A DNA stretch of 64,000 nucleotides from the NCBI RefSeq assembly GCF_020025155.1, contig NZ_CP073751.1, positions 2,294,001 through 2,358,000 of the forward strand, given 5' to 3'. This DNA comes from Halopseudomonas nanhaiensis. Its GTDB lineage: Bacteria; Pseudomonadota; Gammaproteobacteria; Pseudomonadales; Pseudomonadaceae. This document shows, piece after piece, positions 1-8,395 of this stretch (the stretch's first letter is position 1; each line of letters begins with the position of its first letter). Under the pieces are notes generated by a model. It saw nothing but the letters and a program-made list of their open reading frames with translations. It searched no databases and was not told the origin of the DNA. Both the position numbers and the translations under genes were made by a program.

Positions 1-750
1 CTCGAACTCCTCGACGCTTTCCAGGCGGCCCTGGGCGTTGATCGAAATCAGCATGTCAGAGCGATCCGGCATCGGCGGCGCGCCGATCTGGCCGGCGGAG
101 ACCTGGATGTTCTGCTCGCGCACCGCATTACTGATGTCGCCAGCCGTCACTCCCAGCGCAGCGGCTCGCTGAGGGTCGATCCACAGCCGCATGGCGTAGT
201 CACCCGAGCCAAACAGCCCGGCCTGCCCCACCCCGGGGATCCGCGCCAGCTCATCGCGAATGTGCAGTACCGCGTAATTGCGGATATAGGTGGCATCCAG
301 ACTGTCGTCCGGCGAGGTCAAGTGTACCGCCATCATCAGATTGGGCGACTGTTTCTGCGTGGTCACGCCGAGCTGGCGGACATCCTCAGGCAGACGCGGA
401 AGCGCCTGGGACACACGGTTCTGAACCTGAACCTGCGCCTGATCAGCATCGGTACCCAGCGCGAAGGTGACGGTCAGCGCCAGGCTGCCATCGCTGCCGG
501 CGACCGACTTCATGTAGATCATGTCCTCGACGCCGTTGATAGCTTCTTCCAGCGGCGTTGCCACGGTTTCGGAAATGGTCTGGGGGTTGGCTCCGGGGTA
601 GCTGGCACTCACCAGCACGCTCGGCGGAACCACCTCCGGATACTCGCTGACCGGCAGCAGTGGGATGCTGATCAGCCCCACCACGAAGATGATGATCGAC
701 AGCACCGAAGCAAAGATCGGCCTGTCTACGAAGAAACGCGAAATATTCAC
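1..750 (-). CDS. RND multidrug efflux permease, N-terminal part (cut by window edge)
   Basis: Inner-membrane proton-driven pump subunit of a tripartite drug exporter (HAE-1 class). Only the first 250 codons are present; the gene runs off the left edge. The reading frame begins at a GTG (748-750) and gives NISRFFVDRPIFA, the usual N-terminus of AcrB/MexB/MexF proteins, followed by TM1 and the conserved stretches SEYPEVVPPSV, SYPGANPQTI and ATPLEEAINGVEDMIYM of the first porter subdomain. It lies 80 bp downstream of the adaptor gene on the same strand, so the two form an operon; an outer-membrane factor gene may follow outside the window. The start has only a weak purine-rich SD, so translation may depend on the upstream gene. 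Class assignment is secure; the substrate is not known. Confidence 0.93.
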   Translation of the reverse strand, partial: MNISRFFVDRPIFASVLSIIIFVVGLISIPLLPVSEYPEVVPPSVLVSASYPGANPQTISETVATPLEEAINGVEDMIYMKSVAGSDGSLALTVTFALGTDADQAQVQVQNRVSQALPRLPEDVRQLGVTTQKQSPNLMMAVHLTSPDDSLDATYIRNYAVLHIRDELARIPGVGQAGLFGSGDYAMRLWIDPQRAAALGVTAGDISNAVREQNIQVSAGQIGAPPMPDRSDMLISINAQGRLESVEEFE

Positions 751-830
751 GGCAACAGCCCCCCGGAGCGCGTCGGTTGACGCGCCCGATTCAGTATCAG
801 AAAGAAGATGGGATAAGGCGGAACGCTAGC

Positions 831-1985
831 TCATCGAGACATCGTCGCAGCGACCACCGGCGCCGGCGAGCTGCGCATGGTCACCAGCGCCGGGGCAACC
901 TGCATGCCGGGGAACGCGATCTTCTGCAACCCGTTGACCACCACGCGTTCACCTGCTGCCAGCCCGGCCGTGACGACCAGCATGCCGTCCACCCTGCGAC
1001 CGGTCTGCACCACCCGCCGCTCGGCTCGGTTATCGTCGCTCAGCACGTAAAGATAGCGCCGGTCCTGGTCAGTCATCACCGCCTTCTGGTCCACCAGAAG
1101 CGCTTCGGGCGCCGAGGCGATCGGCATTTCGACCCGAGCGAACTGACCGGGGCGTAGCGCACCGTCCGGGTTGGCTACCCGAGCCCGATACTGCAGGGTC
1201 CCGGTGCGGGGGTTGTATTGGTTGTCGACAAAATCCAGCTGCCCGCGGAAGGGGAAATTGTCCTGTCCCGCCAGCCCGATGCGCACCGGGGTCTTCGGCC
1301 CATGCGGATTGTCCTGCACGGTCTGCTGGTCACTTTCGAAGTAGACGTAGAGCGGGTCCACCGACACGAGTGTGGACAACAGGGTTGTATCGGCCGTCGC
1401 CAGATTGCCTCGGCTGACCTCAGCGCGGCCGATCCGCCCACTGACCGGCGCCTTGACCTCGGTATAGGCAAGATTCAGCTGCGCACTCTGGAGTGTTGCA
1501 CTGGCTGCTTCCACCGCCGCCTCAGCCATGCGCTTTGCCGCGCTACGCTGCTCGAACTCTTCGCGGGAGATCGCCTGGCGCTTCCAGAGCTGTTCCGACC
1601 GGGCGGCTTCGCTGGAAGCCAATGCCAGCCGACTGCGGGCCTGGGCCAACTCGGCCTGGGCGAGCTGCTCGCGAGCCTGGTACGGCCGCCGGTCGATGAC
1701 AAACAGTACATCGCCTTCGCTGACCAGAGCCCCCTCCTGAAAACGCACCTCCTCTATATAGCCGCTTACCCTCGGACGAAGCTCGACTGTCTGCGGCGCT
1801 TCAACTCGACCGCTGAAGGCTCCCCACAGGGTTACCGGCTCGGCTTCGACAACCGCCACCTCGACTTCCGGAGGGGGTACGGCTGCGGCATCGTCCTCGC
1901 CTCGGGCATCGCAGCCGGCCAGGACAGCCGAAAGAAAGGCCGCGAGCATCGCTGCCTTGGCATTGTTGATAGTGGTGGTTCGCAT
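831..1985 (-). CDS. RND efflux periplasmic adaptor (membrane fusion protein), lipoprotein
   Basis: Links the inner-membrane RND pump to an outer-membrane channel in the periplasm. The 384-residue product has a lipoprotein signal with lipobox LAGC (Cys25), then a barrel-sandwich/lipoyl start (VELRPRVSGYIEEVRF), an alpha-hairpin (about 95-170), the second lipoyl half (VKAPVSGRIGRAEV) and beta-barrel/MP domains containing YNPRTGTLQYRARVANP, as in MexE/AcrA-type adaptors. The start at 1985 is chosen because GGAAGCGAG lies just upstream and the lipoprotein signal begins there; a longer in-frame extension to 2186 would put about 67 non-signal residues in front of it. The permease gene follows after 80 bp. 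An AraC-family regulator is divergent across a 327-bp intergenic region with repeated operator-like boxes. Confidence 0.93.
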   Translation of the reverse strand: MRTTTINNAKAAMLAAFLSAVLAGCDARGEDDAAAVPPPEVEVAVVEAEPVTLWGAFSGRVEAPQTVELRPRVSGYIEEVRFQEGALVSEGDVLFVIDRRPYQAREQLAQAELAQARSRLALASSEAARSEQLWKRQAISREEFEQRSAAKRMAEAAVEAASATLQSAQLNLAYTEVKAPVSGRIGRAEVSRGNLATADTTLLSTLVSVDPLYVYFESDQQTVQDNPHGPKTPVRIGLAGQDNFPFRGQLDFVDNQYNPRTGTLQYRARVANPDGALRPGQFARVEMPIASAPEALLVDQKAVMTDQDRRYLYVLSDDNRAERRVVQTGRRVDGMLVVTAGLAAGERVVVNGLQKIAFPGMQVAPALVTMRSSPAPVVAATMSR

Positions 1986-2102
1986 GGCGTTCTCGCTTCC
2001 GATCCGGGTCATGGTTACAGGTCGTTCAGCACGCAGGGCGTCGAACAGGCTGAACGATACGGTCGCGAGCATGTGCATGGGTAGCGGATTACTGCCGCAT
2101 GA

Positions 2103-2281
2103 TTGCCTGATCCTGTAGAACGAATCACAGGCATATGTGAACACCAGTCCAAAAACGTGCATCAGCCTGAAACAACGCACCGCCATGAGCCCTATGATAC
2201 GGGCGATTGCGCAATCCTGTCGGATACTTGCCTAATTCTGCAACCGTCACGAGGCCGTCATGATACTTACCTAATCCTGTA
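2103..2281. promoter_or_regulatory. Four-copy direct-repeat operator between RND operon and AraC regulator
   Basis: Four same-orientation copies of a 15-bp box occur in the 327-bp divergent intergenic region (1986-2312): TTGCCTGATCCTGTA (2103-2117), TTGCGCAATCCTGTC (2207-2221), TTGCCTAATTCTGCA (2228-2242) and TTACCTAATCCTGTA (2267-2281). The last two share an upstream GATAC. Start-to-start distances are 104, 21 and 39 bp; 21 bp is two helical turns, the usual arrangement of AraC-family half-sites. Binding by the adjacent AraC-type regulator is inferred from position, repeat form and spacing. Confidence 0.7.
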
Positions 2282-2287
2282 TATACT
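2260..2287 (+). promoter_or_regulatory. Candidate sigma70 promoter of the AraC-type regulator
   Basis: A good -10 (TATACT, 2282-2287) sits 16 bp after a -35-like ATGATA (2260-2265). The fourth operator repeat (2267-2281) fills the spacer, so occupancy would be expected to block the regulator's own transcription. The SD of the gene (GGAG, 2302-2305) follows. Confidence 0.45.
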
Positions 2288-2312
2288 GCGTGCACGTCTT
2301 CGGAGAAATGCC

Positions 2313-3293
2313 ATGGATACCGCCGCCTTTCCTTTTACGCTGGACAATCCCCAGCAGTCACCCGCCTTGCCTGTACTGCCCGAGTGTCGCGAGCTGGCCG
2401 AGCTGGTCTCGGCCCGTGTGACGCAGGAAGGGGTATATGAAACCGATATTCCCGGCCTCGACCTGTTCCGGGTGGACGCACCCACTCCGTGCATGTCGAC
2501 CGTCTACGAACCCTCCCTGTGCGTCATCGCACAGGGGCGCAAGACGGTACAACTGGGTGATCGGGAAATCGTCTACGGCGCGCTCACCTACATGGTGTCC
2601 AGCGTCGATCTTCCGGTGAACGGGCAGGTGGTGGATGCGTCGCCTGAACATCCGTTTCTGGCAGTGAAGATCAACATCAACCCGGCCGAGGTGGCCGAAC
2701 TGGTGCTGCAGCTGGGTGATGCCGTACCGGCAGTGGAGCCCAGCGACTGCCCCTACTCCGCCTGCGGGCTATGCGTCACGCAGGTGGACCTGGGCATCCT
2801 CGACGCCATGACCCGGCTGGTGAGACTGCTCGACTCCCCCACCGATGCACGGATACTCGCCCCGCTGATTCAGCGCGAAATCATCTACCGTGCCCTGGTC
2901 GGTGCGATGGGCGCACGGATGCGCGAATTCGTCTCGGCGGATAGCCAGTCCAATCGAATCTCGCGAGTGATTTCCGTGCTCAAGGACCGGTTTGCCGAAC
3001 CCCTGCGGGTGCGCGAACTGGCAGAAGACGTGAACATGAGCGAGTCCACGCTGTATCACAGTTTCAAACAGGTCACGCGCATGTCGCCGCTGCAGTTTCA
3101 GAAGAAGCTGCGTCTGCACGAAGCCCGGCGACTCATGCTCAGCGAAGGGCTCGAGGCCGCCACCGCAAGCTATCGAGTGGGCTATGAAAGCCCCTCGCAT
3201 TTCAGCCGGGAATACAGCCGGATGTTTGGAGCGCCGCCACGTGCGGACGTTATCAAGCTGCGCGGTGAAACCCGAATGGGCATGCCTGCCTAG
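2313..3293 (+). CDS. AraC-family transcriptional regulator with AraC_N cupin domain
   Basis: DNA-binding regulator, 326 residues. The N-terminal half is the AraC_N (PF06719-type) sensor domain: PSLCVIAQGRKTVQLGD and YMVSSVDLPVNGQV are characteristic. The C-terminal ~100 residues carry two helix-turn-helix units (RVRELAEDVNMSESTLYHSF and SYRVGYESPSHFSREYSRMF). The ATG at 2313 is chosen over upstream in-frame starts because GGAG is 7 nt before it and family members begin near here. Divergent from the RND efflux operon, with repeated sites between, so it probably controls that operon and itself. The inducer cannot be told from sequence; relatives are often tied to aldehyde or stress-responsive genes. 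Confidence 0.93.
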   Translation: MDTAAFPFTLDNPQQSPALPVLPECRELAELVSARVTQEGVYETDIPGLDLFRVDAPTPCMSTVYEPSLCVIAQGRKTVQLGDREIVYGALTYMVSSVDLPVNGQVVDASPEHPFLAVKININPAEVAELVLQLGDAVPAVEPSDCPYSACGLCVTQVDLGILDAMTRLVRLLDSPTDARILAPLIQREIIYRALVGAMGARMREFVSADSQSNRISRVISVLKDRFAEPLRVRELAEDVNMSESTLYHSFKQVTRMSPLQFQKKLRLHEARRLMLSEGLEAATASYRVGYESPSHFSREYSRMFGAPPRADVIKLRGETRMGMPA

Positions 3294-3558
3294 CATTCGC
3301 ACCTTCACATTGCGGGGCGGGATCGGGCGCGAACACGCCTGCGCAATGCTACGGCATCGCGAATCTGCGGCGGCGCTTCATAAACTGTTACAATGCTTCG
3401 GTTTGCCGCCAGCCGTTGAATGCGCCAGACATTTTTCTGGAATTTCCAGCGAACCCTTAATCGACAGCGTACTGTGAGACACCGTCCAGACAGTCCTTCT
3501 TTCGACTGCTGCGGATCGCCCGGTGCACTGACGCTGACTTGAGAGCGCGTGAGTCACA

Positions 3559-6500
3559 ATGCACAGAAAAAGCCCGAAAGTGACCAACAAGGGCGTACTG
3601 GGGCTGGACCCCAAGGTTGCCGCAGGCCTCGCGGCCGTATTTGTGTTCTTCCTGTTGAGCACAGCAGTCGCCGTCTATAACACCCACCTGCTCAGATCAA
3701 GCCACCAGAGCGTTGCCCAGACGCATGAGACAATCGTGGCCATCGACCGACTTCTCGTGGAAGTACAGGACGCGGAAACCGGACAGCGAGGCTTCCTGCT
3801 CACCGGCGATAAGCGCTACCTCGAGCCATACAATCGAGCCGTTTCGCAGGTGCAGAACCGGATGAAGCGTGTCGAGGCGCTGATCCGGCTGGATGATGCG
3901 CAACGTCGTCGGTTCGACGACCTGAGAGGGTACGTCGACACGCGGTTCCGCGAACTCGAGGCGATACTCAATATCTATCTCCGTGAAGGTCAGGCGGCGG
4001 CGATCGCCGGCGCCAATCTGGAGCGTGGCAAAGCGGAGATGGATGCTATACGCAGCACGATTCTCCAGATACGCGATGAAGCCGCCAATGTTCGCGCTGA
4101 ACGCGTGGAGGCGATGCATAGTGCCTACACTGTCGCCTTCATAACCAGTGCTCTCTCCGGAGCACTGGGCATTGCACTCACGTTGACCATCTTTACCCTG
4201 ATCCGCCGGGCGACGCTTGCACGGCGGCGCGAGCAATGGCTGCAGAACGCTCAAGTGAGCCTGGGAACGGTCGTCCTCGGCGAGCAATCCACCGAACAGC
4301 TGGGCGAAAACATTCTGCGTTTCCTTACCAGCCATCTCGGAGCCGTGTCAGGCGCTATCTACGTGGAAAACAGCGGCGAATATCAGTTGCTCGGCAGATA
4401 TGGCGTGCCTACAGACGTTACCCTGCCATCCAAATTTGATGGAAACGACAGTCTCTTCGCGCATGTATTGCAGGATCATCGGGCCATTACCGTCGGAGAA
4501 CTACCGGAAGGCTACATTGCCTTCGGTTCTGCTCTCGGCAAGCAGTCGCCCCGCTACCTCGCGCTGGCACCTGCCATGGTAGACGGCGAAGTGAAAGCCG
4601 TTTTCGAACTGGGCTTCCTCAACCCTGTCGGGGATCTAGCGCTATCGATGATGGAACAGTCGTCCGGTGCCATCGCGGCAGCCATCCGATCCGCCGAGTT
4701 CCGCGTCCAACTCCAGACCCTGCTGGCGGAGACGCAGCGTCAGGCTGAACAAATGCAGGTCCAGAGTGAAGAGTTGCGCGTCTCCAACGAGGAGCTGGAG
4801 GAGCAAAGCCGAGCATTGAAGGAATCCCAGGCCCGTCTGGAGCAGCAACAGGTGGAGCTGGAGCAGACCAACACGCAGCTCGAGCAGCAGGCGCAGGAAC
4901 TCGAATGTCAGCGCGACGACCTGGAGAAGGCCAACGAACTGATCAACCTCCGCGCGCAGGAAGTGGAACAGGCCAGCCGGTACAAGTCGGACTTCCTCGC
5001 CAACATGTCACATGAGCTGCGCACACCGCTGAACTCCTCGTTGATTCTGGCCAAGCTGCTTGCCGACAACCAGGACGACAATCTCACCCCCGAGCAGGTC
5101 AAATACGCGCAGACGATCCAGTCTTCGGGTAATGATCTGCTGAACCTGATCAATGACATCCTCGATCTGTCCAAGATCGAGGCGGGCCATGTGGAGATCC
5201 GGCCCGAACCGATGTCCACCGAACGCATGGTCAATTCGCTTCGTCATCTGTTCGATCCAGTCGCCAATGAAAAGGGGTTGGCATTCTCACTGGAAACCCT
5301 GCCTGACGCCCCGGCCGTCATTGAAACCGACCCCCAGCGACTGGAACAGGTGCTCAAGAACCTGATTGCCAATGCCATCAAGTTCACCGACAAGGGCAGC
5401 GTTACGCTGACCGTGCGTTCGCTGAGCGACAATCAGGTGGCCCTGTCGGTTACCGATACCGGGATAGGCATCGCCGAGGAGCAGCAGGCGCGCATCTTCG
5501 AAGCCTTCCATCAGGCCGATAGCACCATCAGCCGCAAGTTTGGCGGCACCGGTCTCGGGCTGTCGATTTCCCGCGAGGTAGTCCGGTTGCTCGGCGGCAC
5601 GCTGCATCTGAAGAGCACCCCCGGGACCGGCAGCACCTTCACTGTTGTGCTGCCAAGGCAGTATGACTCTTCCGCAGTGGCCATTCAGGCTCCGGATGTA
5701 CAGCCGCAGCCCTTGGCACCTGCCTCCCTGCCTTCCCCGGCACAAGGCTCGGCCTACGTTCCGCTGGGAAACGTCGTGGACGACGACCGGCTCAAGTCCG
5801 ACGAGGGCGCGCGGCGGCTGCTGATCATCGAGGATGATCGCTCGTTTGCCATGATCCTGCGCGATCTGGCGCGCGAATCAAACTTCCAGGCACTGGTGGC
5901 CGAAACCGCTCACGAGGCACTGCAGCTGGCTCGACAGTTCCTGCCCAGCGCCATCGTGCTCGACGTGGGCCTGCCCGATCAGTCCGGCCTGTCGGTCCTC
6001 GACCGCCTGAAGCGCGACGTGCGGACCCGCCACATACCGATTCATATCATCTCCGCCGACGACTATTCCGAGCGCGCCCTGTCGCTTGGCGCGATCGGCT
6101 ATGCGTTGAAGCCCGTACAGCGCGACGAACTGGTCGGCGTACTGAAAACCCTCGAGGCAAAGATCTCCCAGAACGTGCGACGCGTGCTCATCGTGGAAGA
6201 CAACACGGTGCAGCGCGAAGCGGTGAGTAATCTCATCGGCTCGCATGACGTCGAAACGGTTGGCGCCGGAACGGCCGCCGAGTGTGTTGCGCTACTCCAG
6301 ACACAGACCTTCGACTGCATGGTGCTTGACCTGTCGCTTCCGGACGCCTCCGGCTTCGAACTTCTGGAAACGCTGAGTCAGAACCGCGAGCACTCGTTCC
6401 CGCCGGTGATCATCTACACCGGCCGGGTGCTGACGCGGGAAGAAGAGCAGCTGCTGCGCGGCTATTCCAAGTCGATCATCATCAAGGGCGCCAAGTCGCC

Positions 6501-6996
6501 GGAGCGGTTGCTTGATGAAGTCACCCTGTTCCTGCATCAGGTTGTGTCCGAGCTACCGGACGAACAACAGCGGATGATCCGCAAGGCGCGCAATCGCGAT
6601 TCGCTGCTCGAAGGGCGGCGCATCCTCATCGTGGAAGATGACGTGCGCAACGTCTACGCGCTGACCAACATCCTCGAGCCGCGCGGAGCGCTCATCGAGA
6701 TCGCACGCAACGGCGAGGAAGCGCTGCAGAAACTCGACCGCGCATCCACCCAGCCAGACGGTCAGATCGACCTCGTGCTGATGGACGTCATGATGCCGGT
6801 CATGGATGGTCTGACGGCTACCCGCCACATCCGCAAGAATCCGAACTGGAAGAAACTGCCCGTCATCGCTCTGACGGCCAAGGCCATGCCGGATGATCAG
6901 CAGCGTTGCATCGAGGCCGGCGCCAACGATTACATGGCCAAGCCACTGGATGTGGAAAAGCTGCTGTCGCTCGTCCGGGTCTGGATGCCGCAATGA
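3559..6996 (+). CDS. CHASE3-GAF hybrid histidine kinase with three receiver domains
   Basis: Membrane sensor kinase of 1145 residues. In order: TM1 (about 20-40), periplasmic CHASE3 domain (about 45-185, with VEVQDAETGQRGFLLTGD), TM2 (about 190-215), a GAF-like domain (about 230-375), a long Gln/Glu-rich coiled coil (about 385-480), HisKA with phospho-acceptor His485 (SHELRTPLNSS), HATPase_c (TGIGIAEEQQARIFEAF, GGTGLGLSIS), then three REC domains with phospho-aspartates Asp802, Asp924 and Asp1076 (VLDVGLP, VLDLSLP, LMDVMMP). No Hpt domain is seen. First gene of a four-gene operon; its stop overlaps the CheR start by ATGA. Several receivers on one kinase suggest a phosphorelay or phosphate sink. 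The signal is unknown. Confidence 0.95.
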   Translation: MHRKSPKVTNKGVLGLDPKVAAGLAAVFVFFLLSTAVAVYNTHLLRSSHQSVAQTHETIVAIDRLLVEVQDAETGQRGFLLTGDKRYLEPYNRAVSQVQNRMKRVEALIRLDDAQRRRFDDLRGYVDTRFRELEAILNIYLREGQAAAIAGANLERGKAEMDAIRSTILQIRDEAANVRAERVEAMHSAYTVAFITSALSGALGIALTLTIFTLIRRATLARRREQWLQNAQVSLGTVVLGEQSTEQLGENILRFLTSHLGAVSGAIYVENSGEYQLLGRYGVPTDVTLPSKFDGNDSLFAHVLQDHRAITVGELPEGYIAFGSALGKQSPRYLALAPAMVDGEVKAVFELGFLNPVGDLALSMMEQSSGAIAAAIRSAEFRVQLQTLLAETQRQAEQMQVQSEELRVSNEELEEQSRALKESQARLEQQQVELEQTNTQLEQQAQELECQRDDLEKANELINLRAQEVEQASRYKSDFLANMSHELRTPLNSSLILAKLLADNQDDNLTPEQVKYAQTIQSSGNDLLNLINDILDLSKIEAGHVEIRPEPMSTERMVNSLRHLFDPVANEKGLAFSLETLPDAPAVIETDPQRLEQVLKNLIANAIKFTDKGSVTLTVRSLSDNQVALSVTDTGIGIAEEQQARIFEAFHQADSTISRKFGGTGLGLSISREVVRLLGGTLHLKSTPGTGSTFTVVLPRQYDSSAVAIQAPDVQPQPLAPASLPSPAQGSAYVPLGNVVDDDRLKSDEGARRLLIIEDDRSFAMILRDLARESNFQALVAETAHEALQLARQFLPSAIVLDVGLPDQSGLSVLDRLKRDVRTRHIPIHIISADDYSERALSLGAIGYALKPVQRDELVGVLKTLEAKISQNVRRVLIVEDNTVQREAVSNLIGSHDVETVGAGTAAECVALLQTQTFDCMVLDLSLPDASGFELLETLSQNREHSFPPVIIYTGRVLTREEEQLLRGYSKSIIIKGAKSPERLLDEVTLFLHQVVSELPDEQQRMIRKARNRDSLLEGRRILIVEDDVRNVYALTNILEPRGALIEIARNGEEALQKLDRASTQPDGQIDLVLMDVMMPVMDGLTATRHIRKNPNWKKLPVIALTAKAMPDDQQRCIEAGANDYMAKPLDVEKLLSLVRVWMPQ

Positions 6997-7826
6997 GCGA
7001 AACCTTCGAAAGGATCGAGGACATCGAGATTCGCCTGCTGCTGGAGGCGCTCTATCATCGTTATCACTACGACTTTCGCAATTACACGCTGGCCTCGATC
7101 AGGCGCCGGTTGCGCCAGGCAAAGCAGGACCTCGGCTTCTCGAGCATCTCCGCCATGCAGGAGCGTGTACTGCACGACCCAGACATGCTGCCGCAAATGC
7201 TCCGTTACCTTACGGTCCAGGTCAGCGAAATGTTTCGGGATCCAAGCTACTTCCGGGCCATCCGCGAAAGCGTGATACCGCACCTGCGCACCTACCCTTC
7301 GCTGAAAATCTGGATCGCCGGCTGCAGCACCGGCGAAGAGCTCTACTCGTTCGTGATTCTGTTTCGCGAGGAAGGTCTGGAGGACCGGACCCTGTTCTAT
7401 GCCACCGACATCAACCCCGAAGCACTGGCACAGGCCGAGGCAGGCATTTACGATGCCGAGCGGGTCCGCGAGTTCACCGAGAATCACCGCCTGTCCGGTG
7501 GCCGGACCTCTCTTTCGGACTACTATCACAGTCGTTACAACCGCTGTGTCTTTGACAAGAGCCTGCGCCGTAACGTGGTGTTTTCGGATCACAGCCTGGT
7601 AACCGATCAGGTCTTTGGCGAAATGCATCTGGTGTCCTGCCGGAATGTGATGATCTATTTCGATCGCGCCCTGCAGGAACGCGCGGTGGGTCTGTTCAAG
7701 GACTCTTTGCTGAGAAACGGTTTCCTGGGGCTGGGCGCGAAGGAAAGCTTGAGATTCTCGGAGCACGCCCGCGCGTTTCGTGATTTCGTGCGGGTCGAAA
7801 AAATCTACCAAAGGACTGACTCATGA
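6993..7826 (+). CDS. CheR-type protein-glutamate methyltransferase
   Basis: S-adenosylmethionine-dependent methyltransferase of the CheR family (277 residues), which in chemotaxis methylates receptor glutamates. An all-helical CheR_N (about 1-75, with YDFRNYTLASIRRRL) precedes the SAM domain, with the glycine loop IWIAGCSTGEELYS, then FYATDINPEAL and the late motif VSCRNVMIYFD. The canonical loop has Pro where Leu stands here (GEE-L-YS). Starts at the ATG in ATGA overlapping the kinase stop and ends with ATGA overlapping the CheB start, so translation is coupled. No receptor is encoded in the operon; the natural partner may be the hybrid kinase or a remote receptor. Confidence 0.94.
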   Translation: MSETFERIEDIEIRLLLEALYHRYHYDFRNYTLASIRRRLRQAKQDLGFSSISAMQERVLHDPDMLPQMLRYLTVQVSEMFRDPSYFRAIRESVIPHLRTYPSLKIWIAGCSTGEELYSFVILFREEGLEDRTLFYATDINPEALAQAEAGIYDAERVREFTENHRLSGGRTSLSDYYHSRYNRCVFDKSLRRNVVFSDHSLVTDQVFGEMHLVSCRNVMIYFDRALQERAVGLFKDSLLRNGFLGLGAKESLRFSEHARAFRDFVRVEKIYQRTDS

Positions 7827-8395
7827 CCAGCCCAGCCCGCGGAGCCGTCATCATCGGTGCATCGGCGGGGGCGCTCGAGGCGTTGTCACAGCTTCTGCCC
7901 GCGCTGCCGGCCACATTCCCGCTGCCGATCTTCGTAGTCGTTCATGTGCCGCCGGACAAGGACAGCGTACTGGCCGAGATTTTCGATGCGAAGTGCAGGC
8001 TCCGCGCCATCGAAGTGGAGGACAAGGAGCCGGTCGAGGCAGGCGTCATCTACTTCGCCGCCCCGAATTACCACATGTTGCTCGAGGACCGGGTGACCAT
8101 AGTGCTGTCCAATGACGACGCAGTCCTTTTCTCACGCCCTTCGATCGATGTAGCAATGGAGAGCGCAGCCGACGTGTGGGGAGCAGAGCTGATCGGCATC
8201 CTGCTGACCGGCGCCAACCGTGATGGCGCACGCGGCCTCCAGGCAATCTCGCACGCCGGCGGCACAGTGATTGTCCAGGAGCCGGAGGAAGCCTACGCGC
8301 GGGCGATGCCCGACGCGGCGCTGACGCTGACACCGGGTGCGCGGGTCATGACGCTCGCGGACATCTCGTCCTATCTGATGAGCATCCCGACATGA
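7823..8395 (+). CDS. Stand-alone CheB methylesterase domain (no receiver)
   Basis: Protein-glutamate methylesterase catalytic domain, 190 residues, lacking the N-terminal receiver of chemotaxis CheB. The triad is visible: Ser14 in IIGASAGALEAL, His41 in VVVHVPPDKDS and Asp134 in ILLTGANRDGARGL (usually GMGNDGA). The end of the fold, GGTVIVQEPEEAYARAMPDAA, is intact. It overlaps CheR and the following REC-kinase by 4 bp each. Without its own receiver, its activity would have to be governed by protein contacts, plausibly by the receivers of the flanking kinases (inference). Confidence 0.93.
   Translation: MTSPARGAVIIGASAGALEALSQLLPALPATFPLPIFVVVHVPPDKDSVLAEIFDAKCRLRAIEVEDKEPVEAGVIYFAAPNYHMLLEDRVTIVLSNDDAVLFSRPSIDVAMESAADVWGAELIGILLTGANRDGARGLQAISHAGGTVIVQEPEEAYARAMPDAALTLTPGARVMTLADISSYLMSIPT

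Noticed and set aside
1218-2084. Long plus-strand reading frame opposite the RND adaptor gene
   Set aside because: Antisense shadow of a well-conserved adaptor in high-GC DNA; no family features or SD.
2125-2140. TCACA-N6-TGTGA as a CRP/Vfr site
   Set aside because: The CRP consensus is TGTGA-N6-TCACA; the arms here are in the reverse order.
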